NCBI RefSeq assembly: GCF_014193655.1
Contig: NZ_JACHZQ010000001.1
Coordinates: 682,001-746,000, forward strand
Origin: Rhizobium sp. BK313
Lineage (GTDB): Bacteria; Pseudomonadota; Alphaproteobacteria; Rhizobiales; Rhizobiaceae
Direction of reading: 5' to 3'
DNA length: 64,000 nt
Part shown: piece after piece, positions 20,035 to 28,922 of the stretch
How the letters are laid out: each line of letters starts with the position of its first letter
Position numbering within the stretch: position 1 is the first letter of the stretch
The notes under the pieces: model-generated
Seen by the model: only the letters and a program-made list of their open reading frames with translations
Database searches by the model: none
Told to the model about the DNA's origin: nothing
Position numbers and translations under genes: made by a program

Positions 20035-20162
20035 GATTACCGAGATACCGCATCGACAATCGTCAAGGGGTTTGTACCAAAAAAAGTCCTGCTCTTTGGT
20101 TGCTGAATACCTCTTGGTCGCTTTCGGATTGCACCGTTTTCGTGCAGTTCTAGGGATGAACG

Positions 20163-20179
20163 TGGAAGTGCCACTTCCA
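20163..20179. repeat. 17-base palindrome in the creA-cheW gap
   Basis: TGGAAGTG (20163-20170), one C, CACTTCCA (20172-20179). The surrounding gap (20035-20240) has no ORF that looks coding. The role is unknown. Confidence 0.4.
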
Positions 20180-20244
20180 TCTGTTCACGGCCTGCGCGAC
20201 CGGCGCACCGGCAACACCCCGCCGACGTCGGTCACACAAACACG

Positions 20245-20278
20245 ATCGCCCTGAAGCTGCTGCTCCAGGGCGATTTTG
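20245..20278. terminator. Hairpin between creA and cheW 3' ends
   Basis: ATCGCCCTG (20245-20253) pairs with CAGGGCGAT (20266-20274), loop 12 bases, with TTTTGG following on the plus strand. It lies between two converging genes and may serve both. Confidence 0.6.
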
Positions 20279-20299
20279 GTTTCAGGCATTTTCTGAAAA

Positions 20300-20764
20300 T
20301 CAAGCCGCCTGCGCCAGCTCGTCCGCGATGACAGTGTCGAGGTTCAGGAAGCAGACCATGGTCTTTTCCAACGCCACGATGCCACGGCAGAAGGCACGCT
20401 GCGCTTCCGGAATGATCTCCGGCGGCGGCTGCAGATCTTCGCTCTTGATGCTCATCATGTCGGAAACCTGCTCGACCAGCAGGCCGACGAGCTTGCCAGC
20501 AATATCCGTGACGATGATGGCAGACCGTTCGGACGGTTCGGTCATCTTCATGCCGAGGCGGCAGGCCATATCGATGACCGGGATCACCGCGCCGCGCAGG
20601 TTGATGAGGCCAAGCACATAGGGCGGCGTGTGCGGCATCGGCGTCACCGGCGCCCAGCCGCGGATTTCGCGGATAGCCATGATATCGATGCAGAATTCCT
20701 GATCGCCAAGATGGAAGGAGACGATCTCCAGGTAGGCGCCCGATTGTTTGATGGCATTCGTCAT
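20300..20764 (-). CDS. cheW: Chemotaxis coupling protein CheW
   Basis: 154 residues from ATG 20764 (GGAAG ahead on the minus strand); an upstream in-frame start at 20797 would add 11 residues of no family similarity. CheW links methyl-accepting receptors to the CheA kinase at the cell pole. One CheW domain: IVSFHLGDQEFCIDIMAIREI at the start, LGLINLRGAVIPVIDMACRLGM near residues 52-73, and VGLLVEQVSDMM near 96-107. No cheA, cheY or receptor gene is nearby, so it is an orphan copy. Confidence 0.93.
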   Translation of the reverse strand: MTNAIKQSGAYLEIVSFHLGDQEFCIDIMAIREIRGWAPVTPMPHTPPYVLGLINLRGAVIPVIDMACRLGMKMTEPSERSAIIVTDIAGKLVGLLVEQVSDMMSIKSEDLQPPPEIIPEAQRAFCRGIVALEKTMVCFLNLDTVIADELAQAA

Positions 20765-20797
20765 GGTCAAGGACTTCCCGTTTGGCGCCGGCGGCAA

Positions 20798-21224
20798 GCG
20801 GCGGTCGTGATTGAAAAGGGATCGGCTGAGGCGGCCAGGGCAGCGACAGCATCCGGTGGCTTTGGCGCTCGAAAGCGCTTCGCTGCTCCGGCGGGCGTCA
20901 TGCCCTTCTGAAAGAAGATCGGTCTGCCGCGTATTCGGCGGCTGGCGAGTCGGACCTCGCCTTTGTGTTTCGATGTTGGCGCGGAGTGGTTAGGATTGGT
21001 TTAACGTGTGGGCGTCTTCCGTATCTTTGCGCTTGGCCCGGATTTTCCGGACGTGGAACCGCCAGATACGGTGAACTATGGACCTCGATATCGAGATGGG
21101 GTCACCCGTGCGTCCAAAAACATCTTCTTGAATTGCGTCCTCCACTTCAACCCGCTACACCCACGCAAAGATGCCCGCTGCCCCACATATCGAGCCGAAG
21201 CGGGCATGGTGAGGAAAAGCAGCG
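20798..21224. other. Gene-free stretch between cheW and the Sco gene
   Basis: About 430 bases holding only short, composition-poor ORFs. It must contain the divergent promoters of cheW (minus) and the Sco gene (plus). An interrupted repeat around 20868-20882 (GCGCTCGAAAGCGCTTCGC) is too weak to call. No RNA gene was recognised. Confidence 0.3.
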
Positions 21225-21827
21225 ATGAAGACCGTTCGGATTGTTGTCTGGATAGCCGTGGTGATTGTGGCCGGGCTGTTAGGTTGGTTGAGCTTTGGCA
21301 CTTTCAAGTCCCCTGAGGCTGCGAGCGAGGGCCCGTACGGGGTGCCGTTCACGCTGGTCGCGCAGAATGGCCAGCCGATCAGCGACCAGGCATTCCGCGG
21401 CAAACCCACGGCGCTGTTTTTCGGCTACACGCATTGTCCCGACGTCTGCCCGACGACCCTATTCGAGCTGAATGGCTGGATGCAGAAGGTTGATCCCGAC
21501 GGGACGAAGCTCAACGCCTATTTCGTAACCGTCGATCCGGAGCGCGATACGCCCGCGATCATAAACCAGTATGTCTCCAACGTCTCGAGCCGCATCACCG
21601 GCATTTCGGGTGATCCCGGCAAGGTGATGGATATGGTCAAGGGCTTCCGGGTCTACGCCAAGAAAGTTCCGCTCGACGAGAAGGACCCGAACGGCGACTA
21701 TACCATGGATCACACCGCCTCCGTCTTCCTGCTCGACTCCACCGGCCGTTTCGCGGGCACGATAGCCTATCAGGAAGACCCGGACATAGCGGTCAAGAAA
21801 TTGGAAAACCTGATCAAGAAGGGATAG
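21225..21827 (+). CDS. SCO1/SenC family protein
   Basis: 200 residues. A single N-terminal membrane anchor (VRIVVWIAVVIVAGLLGWLSFG) is followed by a periplasmic thioredoxin-like domain. The copper site is complete: HCPDVCPTT near residues 71-79 gives CxxxC, and DHTASVF near 162-168 gives the His. Sco proteins deliver copper to the CuA centre of cytochrome c oxidase or act as thiol reductants. GAGGAAAAGC is the ribosome site. No cox genes are adjacent. The next gene starts 8 bases downstream, so they may be co-transcribed, though functionally unrelated. Confidence 0.92.
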   Translation: MKTVRIVVWIAVVIVAGLLGWLSFGTFKSPEAASEGPYGVPFTLVAQNGQPISDQAFRGKPTALFFGYTHCPDVCPTTLFELNGWMQKVDPDGTKLNAYFVTVDPERDTPAIINQYVSNVSSRITGISGDPGKVMDMVKGFRVYAKKVPLDEKDPNGDYTMDHTASVFLLDSTGRFAGTIAYQEDPDIAVKKLENLIKKG

Positions 21828-21835
21828 ACGCGCCG

Positions 21836-22984
21836 ATGGGGGACGGGGCCGGAGGAGAGCGGAAAACCAAATCCATCCTGATTGCAGGTGCGGGCCCCGC
21901 CGGCCTGACTGCGGCCTTGGAACTTGCCCGCCGCGGCTTTGTCCCGCGTATTATCGATGATGGCCAAGGGCCAGTGCCTCTGGAAGAGAGCCGGGCGCTC
22001 GGCATCAATGCCCGCACATTGACGCTGCTTTCGGCCTCCGGCGTCACCGACCATATTGTCGCAGCCGCCCAGCCGATCGGACATTTCCGCATCCGTTCCG
22101 GAGCGAAGGTCCTTGCCGATGTCGATACAAGGCGGTTGCCGGGCCGCTTTTGCGCGATTCATGGCTTAGCGCAGGGAGCGACCGAACGGTTGTTGATTGC
22201 AGCGCTTGCGGCCTACGGCATTGCGCCGGAGTGGCAAACGGCAGTCGACGCGGGAATAATCGCCGATCTTCTGAAACCGGAGGTGACGCTGCGGCGTGCG
22301 GATGGGGCTACGGAAACGGTTCGCCCGGACATCCTCATCGGGGCCGACGGTGCGCATTCGGCCGTCCGCAAGGCGCTTGGTGCTGGGTTTCCCGGCGAGG
22401 CGCTGGAGGCTTATTTCTATATCGCCGATTTTCGGTATGCCAAACCGGTGGATGCACATTTCGCCGAAATCACGCTTTGCGATCCCGGTATGCTCGGGCG
22501 TTTGCCGGTGTCCGCCGATGTGCTGCGTTACATTTCGACGTTGGAAGACTTCGAAGGCCGTATCGTTCATCCGGAGGTGGTTGCCGAGAAGACATGGGCC
22601 TCGCAGTTCCGTATCCATTTCCGCCATGTTGAGCCGATGGCCAAGGGTAACGTGTTCATGGCAGGCGATGCGGCCCATATTCATTCCCCGGCGGGAGCGC
22701 GCGGTATGAATCTCGGCATAGAGGATGCCTGTTGGCTCGCCTGGCTCATTGCGGAAGGCCGCGAAGAGGAGTATTCGGCCCTCAGAATTCCAGCCGTGAA
22801 ACAGGTGCTGAAGCAGACCTATGGCCTGACCCGACTGGTCACTATGAAAAATCCGCTGGCGATTGCCATGCGCAATCTGTTCGCGCCGTCGCTTCTGCGT
22901 TTCGGACCTGCACGGCGTAGGCTGCTTCATAGTATCGCCGGCTACGACACGCCAAGGCCGCCATGGATCGACTGGGCTGAATAA
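21836..22984 (+). CDS. FAD-dependent monooxygenase (PheA/TfdB type)
   Basis: 382 residues. A class A flavoprotein hydroxylase: the Rossmann motif ILIAGAGPAGLTAALELARRG near residues 14-34 binds ADP of FAD, PDILIGADGAHSAVRKALG near 163-180 is the DG motif, and GNVFMAGDAAHIHSPAGARG near 271-290 is the GD motif. It would hydroxylate an aromatic or related substrate using NAD(P)H and O2; the substrate is unknown. It lies between the Sco gene and prmA, with 8 and 21 base gaps. Confidence 0.88.
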   Translation: MGDGAGGERKTKSILIAGAGPAGLTAALELARRGFVPRIIDDGQGPVPLEESRALGINARTLTLLSASGVTDHIVAAAQPIGHFRIRSGAKVLADVDTRRLPGRFCAIHGLAQGATERLLIAALAAYGIAPEWQTAVDAGIIADLLKPEVTLRRADGATETVRPDILIGADGAHSAVRKALGAGFPGEALEAYFYIADFRYAKPVDAHFAEITLCDPGMLGRLPVSADVLRYISTLEDFEGRIVHPEVVAEKTWASQFRIHFRHVEPMAKGNVFMAGDAAHIHSPAGARGMNLGIEDACWLAWLIAEGREEEYSALRIPAVKQVLKQTYGLTRLVTMKNPLAIAMRNLFAPSLLRFGPARRRLLHSIAGYDTPRPPWIDWAE

Positions 22985-23005
22985 GAATTAAGAGAGACCG
23001 AAGAC

Positions 23006-23884
23006 TTGAGTGAAATCCGCCTGTACGTGACGACGACCGAGAAAAAGGCCGAACAGATTCTCGATCTGATGACGCCGGTGTTCGAAGACGAAGAGTTGCC
23101 GATTGCCACCACGGAGATCGATGAAAAGAAGGATATCTGGGAAGCTTCGATCTATCTCTACGCAGATGACGAAGACGACGTGCGCGCCCGTTTTGCGAGT
23201 GTGTTGAAACGTGCTTTTCCCGAGCTCGTCATCGAAAGGGAAGTCATTCCCGATGTCGATTGGATTGCCAAGTCGCTGGAGGGATTGAAGCCGGTTCGGG
23301 CTGGGCGTTTCGTGGTGCACGGCTCACATGACCGCGACAAGGTGGGGCCGAGCGATATCGCGATCGAGATCGATGCCGGCCAAGCCTTCGGCACGGGCCA
23401 TCACGGCACGACGGCGGGTTGCCTGGAGACGATCGAAAAAGTGCTCGCCAGCCGTCGGGTGCGCAATGCGCTCGATCTCGGCACCGGTAGCGGCGTGCTG
23501 GCGATCGGCGTGCGCAAACTGCGCAATATTCCAGTTCTTGCCACCGATATCGATCCAGTTGCGGTTCGTGTTGCCCGCGAGAACGTCCGCCGCAACGGCA
23601 TCGCCTCCGGTATCGCACTGGAGACGGCGCCTGGCTTCCATTCCACAGCCTTTTCCCGCCACGGGCCGTTCGATCTGATCATCGCCAATATTCTTGCCAG
23701 GCCGCTGATCAGGATGGCGCCGCAGCTGGTTGCCCATCTTGCTCCCGGCGGCTCGGTGATTCTTTCCGGCATCCTCGCCGAGCAACGCTGGAAAGTACTG
23801 GCGGCCTATAACGGTGTGAAGATGCGCCATGTGCGCACCATCTGGCGCAACGGCTGGGTCACGATCCATCTCGACCGGCCTTAG
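23006..23884 (+). CDS. prmA: Ribosomal protein L11 methyltransferase
   Basis: 292 residues from a TTG start at 23006, preceded by AAGAGAGACC; MSEIRLYVTTTEKKAEQIL then follows as expected. PrmA uses SAM to trimethylate L11. The substrate domain occupies about residues 1-110. The methyltransferase core has GQAFGTGHHGTTAGCLETIE near 124-143, the SAM motif DLGTGSGVLAIGVRKL near 156-171, and LIIANILARPLI near 219-230 with the NxL/NxxL catalytic-site signature. Overlap and spacing suggest readthrough from the upstream monooxygenase. Confidence 0.93.
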   Translation: MSEIRLYVTTTEKKAEQILDLMTPVFEDEELPIATTEIDEKKDIWEASIYLYADDEDDVRARFASVLKRAFPELVIEREVIPDVDWIAKSLEGLKPVRAGRFVVHGSHDRDKVGPSDIAIEIDAGQAFGTGHHGTTAGCLETIEKVLASRRVRNALDLGTGSGVLAIGVRKLRNIPVLATDIDPVAVRVARENVRRNGIASGIALETAPGFHSTAFSRHGPFDLIIANILARPLIRMAPQLVAHLAPGGSVILSGILAEQRWKVLAAYNGVKMRHVRTIWRNGWVTIHLDRP

Positions 23885-23885
23885 A

Positions 23886-24052
23886 ATCCTTCGCCCCGCC
23901 ATGCGGGGAGAAGGTGGCTTGGAGCAATCGAGCAGAGCGACATCGCGGCAAGTCGGATGAGGGCCTTCTCGATTTCAGCGGCATTTGCAGAATATGCCGG
24001 ACCCTTTGCCCCTCACCCTCACCCTATCGCCGCGAGCGGGGAGAGGGGACTT
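23886..24052. repeat. RIME1-like rhizobial intergenic repeat
   Basis: Two GC-rich hairpin units flank an imperfect middle. The first has CCCCGC (23894-23899), CAT and GCGGGG (23903-23908) within CCTTC...GAAGG. The second is CCCCTCACCCTCACCC (from 24010) opposed by GCGGGGAGAGGGGAC (to 24050). GGATGAGGGCC lies between. This layout and wording match the rhizobial intergenic mosaic element RIME1. It sits just downstream of prmA. Confidence 0.65.
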
Positions 24053-24074
24053 TACCGTAGGTCTTAAAATGCAA

Positions 24075-24098
24075 AAGGCGGTGCCGAAGCACCGCCTT
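24075..24098 (-). terminator. Terminator downstream of the 46-residue gene
   Basis: A 10-bp perfect stem, AAGGCGGTGC (24075-24084) / GCACCGCCTT (24089-24098), has a 4-base loop. Read on the minus strand it is followed by TTGCATTTT. It lies about 140 bases beyond the stop of the small minus-strand gene. Confidence 0.7.
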
Positions 24099-24239
24099 GC
24101 AGATCGGTATTTGACCGATCCTGCCCGCGAGCGTGTGGAGGAGGAGTGCTCAAGCGGGCTCTACCGTTCTGGATGCGAGCCGGGGAGGGAGGAGGAGTTC
24201 CGGACCGCGATCCAATACGAACGCGTAGTTCTGTAACTG

Positions 24240-24380
24240 TTAGTGGCGACCGCCACGGTTTGTGCCGATTGCCTTCGACGTTTCGACTTCGAGCTGACGA
24301 AGCGCGCCGATGGAGTGGCGTACGGTGCGACGCTCGCCTGCCAGCGCCGGGCTAACATATGCGGAGCGATAGATTGGCAT
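24240..24380 (-). CDS. Small basic protein of unknown function (46 residues)
   Basis: 46 residues from ATG 24380; a second ATG six bases upstream (24386) is too close to the ribosome site AAAAGGA, which is ideally spaced for 24380. The sequence is basic, with RRTVRHSIGALRQLEVETSK in the middle and the end GTNRGGRH, and no membrane segment or recognised domain. It has its own Shine-Dalgarno and a downstream terminator, which argues that it is real. Function unknown. Confidence 0.6.
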   Translation of the reverse strand: MPIYRSAYVSPALAGERRTVRHSIGALRQLEVETSKAIGTNRGGRH

Positions 24381-24719
24381 TGTCATAGTCCTTTTCGAGT
24401 GGGTTCGCCGTGAACCCGTTTGATGCGCTCCATATAGCGACTCGCCCTTTTGCGTGGCAGGGGGCATGTTTCATGGGAGCTATGCAGTTCATGCATATTG
24501 CCCGCCGTTAAGATGTCACAATCGACTTCGGCTGCTCACGAAATGGGCGAATTCGTTAACGCGCGATTCTCCTCACTTGGGTGTTCATCAGTCGGCGCTC
24601 CTTATCGGATCAATAGCGCGCGATCCGGTCGGAAAATCGTTTCACACTTCTCGCGATCGTGCTCTAACATGCTGTCACCGCTCAGTTTCACGGATTCTCG
24701 ATCAATTTCGGATTACGCT
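24381..24719. other. Divergent promoter region of the small gene and pepP
   Basis: 339 bases. The pepP frame stays open through this segment (from 24450) but the extra 90 residues are rich in Ser/Cys and lack family similarity, so it is treated as non-coding. No clear promoter motif was fixed. Confidence 0.35.
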
Positions 24720-26555
24720 ATGTTCCAGTCTTTCGACGTCACTTCCACCCCGCAATTCGGCCGCGAACGTGTCACCGGTTTACGCGCCGCCTTCGGCGAT
24801 CTCGGCATTGATGGCTTCCTCGTGCCCCGCGCCGATGAATATCAAGGCGAGTATGTGCCCAAGTGTTCAGAGCGACTGGCCTGGCTGACCGGCTTCACTG
24901 GGTCGGCGGGTGTTGCGTTTGTGACACAGTCTCAAGCCGTGGTTTTCGTTGATGGCCGCTATGTGACGCAGCTTGCCGAACAGGTCGACAAATCGGTCTT
25001 CACCGGTGGCGATTTGGTTGACGAGCCGCCGCATGTCTGGTTGCCGCGTCATGCGCCAAAAGGTTTCAGGCTCGGTATCGATCCGTGGCTGCACACCGGT
25101 GCCGAGGTCCGGCGGTTGGAAAAGGCGTTGGCGGAAATCGGAGGCAAGCTCATCTTCCTGACACACAACCCGCTCGACAAGCTCTGGAGCGATCGGCCTG
25201 CTGAGCCACTAGGGGCCGTCATCATCCAGGACATCGCGCAAGCCGGTGTGCTGGCCAGAGACAAGCTGGCAACGATTGCGGCCGATCTGAAGGCCAAGAA
25301 CCTCAAGGCGGCACTGATCACCGATCCGTCTTCGGTCGCCTGGATATTCAATATTCGCGGCAACGACGTGCCGCATACGCCGCATCCTCTTGCCCGCGCC
25401 ATCATCCATGCCGAAGGCGAAGCGCAGCTCTTCCTCGACAAGCGCAAGACCAAGGTCGAGGCGGAGGCCTATCTGGCGCAGATCTGCAAGCAGTTGCCAC
25501 CTTCCGATCTCGCCAAGCAGTTGGGCGCCGTCTCGGCGAATGGCGGGCGCATTTTCGTCGATCCCGATCTGGCCTCCTACGCGCTGACAGACATCATCCG
25601 CCGCGAGGGCGGCGAGGTGGTGGAAGGCACCGATCCAGCCCGGCTGCCGCGCGCGCGCAAGAATGCCGCAGAAATCAACGGGTCGGCCGCAGCTCATCTG
25701 CAGGACGGTGCCGCTATGGTCGAATTCCTCTATTGGCTGGACACCAGCAAGTCGGGCACGGTCACGGAAATTGCCGCCGCCGAGCGACTGGAGGCAACCC
25801 GGGCACGCGTCGGTCAGAGCATGCAGAACCCGCTGAAGGATATCTCCTTCGACACCATCGCCGGTGCCGGTGAGCATGCGGCGATCATGCACTATCGCGT
25901 CACGACGGCGACAGACCGGCTGATCCAGGCCGGCGAGCTGTTTCTGATCGATTCCGGTGCGCAATATATCAATGGCACAACCGACATCACTCGCACGGTG
26001 GGTATCGGCGCTGTCTCCGAAGAGCAGAAACGCCTGTTTACGCTTGTGCTGAAAGGCATGATCGCCATCAGCACGGCGCGTTTCCCAAAGGGCTCGCGCG
26101 GCTGCGATCTCGATCCGCTGGCGCGCATCGCGCTGTGGAGAGCTGGCGTAGACTTCGCTCATGGCACCGGCCATGGCGTCGGCTCCTACCTTTCCGTACA
26201 TGAAGGCCCGCAGCGCATCTCGCGGCTATCGACGCAGGAGCTGCTTCCCGGCATGATCCTGTCGAACGAGCCCGGCTATTATCGTCCCGGCCATTTCGGC
26301 ATCCGCATCGAGAACCTGATTTACATTCGCGATCCTGAGGAGGTTGAAGGCGGCGACATGCCGATGCTCGGTTTCGATACGCTGACCTTCTGCCCGATCG
26401 ACCGCAGCCTCGTTCTTCCGGAGCTGCTGACGCATGACGAGCTGCATTGGCTGAACGACTATCACGTCAAGACCCGTGAGGCGCTGATGCCGTTGATCCA
26501 CGATCCGGACATCCTGGCCTGGCTGGAGAATGCGACGCTGGAATTGAGTCGCTGA
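24720..26555 (+). CDS. pepP: Aminopeptidase P family protein (Xaa-Pro aminopeptidase)
   Basis: 611 residues from ATG 24720, the three-domain long form (like eukaryotic XPNPEP1) rather than the 440-residue E. coli PepP. It cleaves N-terminal residues before proline. Two creatinase-like N-terminal domains precede the M24 pita-bread catalytic domain. Dinuclear metal ligands are visible in the order expected: LIDSGAQYINGTTDITRT (two Asp) near residues 409-426, FAHGTGHGVGSY (His) near 480-491, LSNEPGYY (Glu) near 517 and GIRIENLI (Glu) near 531. No strong ribosome site is visible, so the start is moderately certain. It converges with azlD. Confidence 0.9.
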   Translation: MFQSFDVTSTPQFGRERVTGLRAAFGDLGIDGFLVPRADEYQGEYVPKCSERLAWLTGFTGSAGVAFVTQSQAVVFVDGRYVTQLAEQVDKSVFTGGDLVDEPPHVWLPRHAPKGFRLGIDPWLHTGAEVRRLEKALAEIGGKLIFLTHNPLDKLWSDRPAEPLGAVIIQDIAQAGVLARDKLATIAADLKAKNLKAALITDPSSVAWIFNIRGNDVPHTPHPLARAIIHAEGEAQLFLDKRKTKVEAEAYLAQICKQLPPSDLAKQLGAVSANGGRIFVDPDLASYALTDIIRREGGEVVEGTDPARLPRARKNAAEINGSAAAHLQDGAAMVEFLYWLDTSKSGTVTEIAAAERLEATRARVGQSMQNPLKDISFDTIAGAGEHAAIMHYRVTTATDRLIQAGELFLIDSGAQYINGTTDITRTVGIGAVSEEQKRLFTLVLKGMIAISTARFPKGSRGCDLDPLARIALWRAGVDFAHGTGHGVGSYLSVHEGPQRISRLSTQELLPGMILSNEPGYYRPGHFGIRIENLIYIRDPEEVEGGDMPMLGFDTLTFCPIDRSLVLPELLTHDELHWLNDYHVKTREALMPLIHDPDILAWLENATLELSR

Positions 26556-26560
26556 GGAAG

Positions 26561-26597
26561 GGGCTCTATCTCGCCTGCCAAGGGTGAGATGGAGCCC
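26561..26597. terminator. Long stem between converging pepP and azlD
   Basis: A 15-bp stem (26561-26575 with 26583-26597, two G-T pairs, 7-base loop) fills the gap between the two stops. No T-run, so it is a candidate bidirectional terminator. Confidence 0.6.
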
Positions 26598-26606
26598 ATC
26601 TCGTTC

Positions 26607-26918
26607 TCAAATCCCGATGAAGTGCCGCCACGCCATCACGACAATCCAGCCGGCAATCAGCATGAATGTCGGCGAGAATCGCAAGCCCGCCAATAACGCC
26701 GCTGCCATCGCTATCTTGGTATCCCAGCCGCCGATGAAGAAGGCGGGGGCGACGAGAGTTGTCAGCACGGCCGCGGGCACTGCATTCAGTGCCGCTTCGA
26801 CGCGTGGAGGGATGCGGGTCATCTTGGTAATGAGGACGTAGCCGCCGATGCGTGTAAGGTAGGTCACGACGGCGGCGGCGAAGATCAGCAGGACCATATG
26901 CGGGTCGAAATCGGTCAT
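26607..26918 (-). CDS. azlD: AzlD family small membrane protein
   Basis: 103 residues with three to four hydrophobic segments (HMVLLIFAAAVVTYLTRIGG at the start, and LIAGWIVVMAWRHF at the end). AzlD is the small partner of AzlC in branched-chain amino acid (or azaleucine) export. LTRIGGYVLI and PAAVLTTLVAPA are typical family segments. Its ATG lies two bases after the azlC stop, so translation is coupled. Confidence 0.9.
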   Translation of the reverse strand: MTDFDPHMVLLIFAAAVVTYLTRIGGYVLITKMTRIPPRVEAALNAVPAAVLTTLVAPAFFIGGWDTKIAMAAALLAGLRFSPTFMLIAGWIVVMAWRHFIGI

Positions 26919-26920
26919 GG

Positions 26921-27643
26921 TCAGACCTCGTGATTTTCGGTGACAAGGTCGGGTTTGCGATTCGACTTGACCGGCGGCAGCACAGCCGCAAGGGCAACGC
27001 CGGCCAGAGCGCCGATGCTGACATGCCAGGGCGAACCGACATAGCGATAGGCAATGGCAGAGGCAGCGGTGCTGGCGATGACCACGGGCAGGAAGTTGTC
27101 GCGTTTGCGGAAGCCGATGACGATGCCGAGGAAATAGACCGGCAGCAGAATATCGAGGCCGATCGTCTTCGGATCGCCGATGAGGCTGCCGAGCAGGCCG
27201 CCGATGAGGCTCAGCACCACCCAGGGGACATAGACCATCGCGGCAAAGCCAAAGTACCACGCAAAGGTGACCGGCTTGCCACTCTCGTTGCGCTTGATCG
27301 TTTCGGCGAATTGCGGATCAACCAGAAGGAAGAAGGTGAGGAATTTTTCGACGGGCGAGAAATGCCTGATGTAACGCGCGATTGCCGCCGAATAGAGCAC
27401 ATGGCGGAAATTGACCGCTAGGATCGACAGCACGATCAGCCACGCTTGGACGTTATGGCCAAATAGATCGAGGCCCACCATCTGGCTAGCGCCGGCATAG
27501 ACCGTGCCGCTCATAAGGGTCAGCTCGCCTAGCGACATGCCTTGGTCGCGCGCCAGGGCCCCAAACAATGCGCCGAAGGGCGCGGCTGCGAGGCCGACGG
27601 GGATACCACCCTTCAACCCCTCAAAAAAATCCGCGCGACTCAT
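26921..27643 (-). CDS. azlC: AzlC family branched-chain amino acid exporter subunit
   Basis: 240 residues, several membrane segments. The opening FFEGLKGGIPVGLAAAPFGALFGALARDQGMS and MSGTVYAGASQMVGLDLFG near residues 44-62 are hallmark AzlC segments. With AzlD it probably exports branched-chain amino acids. It starts 140 bases from the divergent DUF2164 gene. Confidence 0.9.
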   Translation of the reverse strand: MSRADFFEGLKGGIPVGLAAAPFGALFGALARDQGMSLGELTLMSGTVYAGASQMVGLDLFGHNVQAWLIVLSILAVNFRHVLYSAAIARYIRHFSPVEKFLTFFLLVDPQFAETIKRNESGKPVTFAWYFGFAAMVYVPWVVLSLIGGLLGSLIGDPKTIGLDILLPVYFLGIVIGFRKRDNFLPVVIASTAASAIAYRYVGSPWHVSIGALAGVALAAVLPPVKSNRKPDLVTENHEV

Positions 27644-27783
27644 TGCCCGCTCTGTCCTTTATGGAAAACCTTTCGAGCTGTAAGCTGCGTGTGGGATGCC
27701 GGCAATTCAATTTCCTTGATAGGACAATTGATTTCGTTGATCTAGCCGTTTGGATTTGCTCGTAAAACGTTGGAGCGCAATAC

Positions 27784-28053
27784 GTGAAGAACATTACTTT
27801 CCCGAAAGAGGAAAAAGCCGCGATCGTGGCTCGGCTTCGGCAATATTTCTCCGACGAACTCGACCAGACGATCGGCGCGCTGCCGGCGGAATTCCTGCTC
27901 GATTTCTTCACCACCGAAATCGGTCCGCATTTCTACAATCAGGGCCTGCGTGATGCCCATGCGGCGCTGATGACCAAGATGGAGGATTTCGGCGAGGCGA
28001 TCTATCTTTTGGAGAAAGAGGCGGTAAGCCATCCACAGCCGGGGAAGCGGTGA
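27784..28053 (+). CDS. DUF2164 family protein
   Basis: 89 residues, compact and acidic, without membrane segments: ITFPKEEKAAIVARLRQYFSDELD, then IGALPAEFLLDFFTTEIGPHFYNQGLRDAH, matching the DUF2164 family. Function is not known. It is a single gene divergent from azlC, with panB converging on it 46 bases downstream. Confidence 0.85.
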   Translation: MKNITFPKEEKAAIVARLRQYFSDELDQTIGALPAEFLLDFFTTEIGPHFYNQGLRDAHAALMTKMEDFGEAIYLLEKEAVSHPQPGKR

Positions 28054-28099
28054 ACAATCGGAAGAGCAAAGTTAAACTGAGAGGCTGCGGCACGTCCCG

Positions 28100-28921
28100 C
28101 TACTTTTTCACCTGAAATATATGCTCCGCGCCTGGAAATGTCCGGGCTTTCACCTCTTCCGCATAGGCCTCCGCCGCCTTTGAAATCACCGGCGCCAATT
28201 CAGCAAAATGCTTCACGAAGCGGGGTTTGAAGTCGTTGAAGAGGCCAAGCATATCGTCGGAGACGAGGATCTGGCCATCGCAGGCTGCCGACGCGCCGAT
28301 GCCGATGGTGGGGACGGCAATCGACTGGGTGATCTCGCGGGCGAGGGGCTCCACCGTACCTTCGACGACGATCGCGAAAGCACCGGCTTCAGCGATCGCT
28401 TTGGCGTCAAGGCGGATCTTGTCAGCTTCCTTGTCGGAGCGACCGAGCGAGCGATAGCCGCCTGTGGTGTTGATCAGTTGCGGCATCAGTCCCACGTGGC
28501 CGAAGACCGGCACGCCTCGGTGCGTGAGGAAGGCAACGGTTTCGGCCATTTCTTCGCCGCCCTCCAGCTTGACGCCGTTGCAGCCGGTTTCTTTCAAAAT
28601 GCGTGCCGCATTGCGAAAGGCCTGTTCCTTCGATTCCTGATACGAGCCGAAAGGCAGGTCGACGATGACGCAGGCCTTTTTTGCGCCGCGCATGACGCCC
28701 TGACCGTGGGCGATCATCATTTCCAGCGTTACCCCGACCGTCGATTCCATGCCGTATAGAACCATGCCGAGGGAATCGCCGATCAGGAGCAGGTCGCAAT
28801 GCGGGTCAAGCAGGCGGGCGATCGGTGTCGTGTAGGCCGTGAGGCTGACGATCGGGCGGGTGCCCTTCATCGCCTCGATCTGTGCGGGGGTGATGCGCTT
28901 GGTCTGTCCGATCGTGCTCAT
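28100..28921 (-). CDS. panB: 3-methyl-2-oxobutanoate hydroxymethyltransferase
   Basis: 273 residues from ATG 28921. PanB makes ketopantoate, the first committed step of pantothenate synthesis, using methylene-THF. TIM-barrel features: [34 protein letters not shown] spread over residues 21-55 contains the Mg-binding Asp; [11 protein letters not shown] and HVGLMPQ near 114-124 and 135-141 follow, then VEGTVEPLA with the catalytic Glu near 180. Its start lies one base after the panC stop. Confidence 0.95.
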   Translation of the reverse strand: MSTIGQTKRITPAQIEAMKGTRPIVSLTAYTTPIARLLDPHCDLLLIGDSLGMVLYGMESTVGVTLEMMIAHGQGVMRGAKKACVIVDLPFGSYQESKEQAFRNAARILKETGCNGVKLEGGEEMAETVAFLTHRGVPVFGHVGLMPQLINTTGGYRSLGRSDKEADKIRLDAKAIAEAGAFAIVVEGTVEPLAREITQSIAVPTIGIGASAACDGQILVSDDMLGLFNDFKPRFVKHFAELAPVISKAAEAYAEEVKARTFPGAEHIFQVKK

Positions 28922-28922
28922 C

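Noticed and set aside
20965..21228. Plus-strand ORFs in the cheW-Sco gap
   Set aside because: Cys/Trp/Pro-rich translation, no ribosome site and no similarity that I recognise.
24450..24719. N-terminal extension of pepP by 90 residues
   Set aside because: The extension has no family similarity and PepP-like sequence starts right after ATG 24720.
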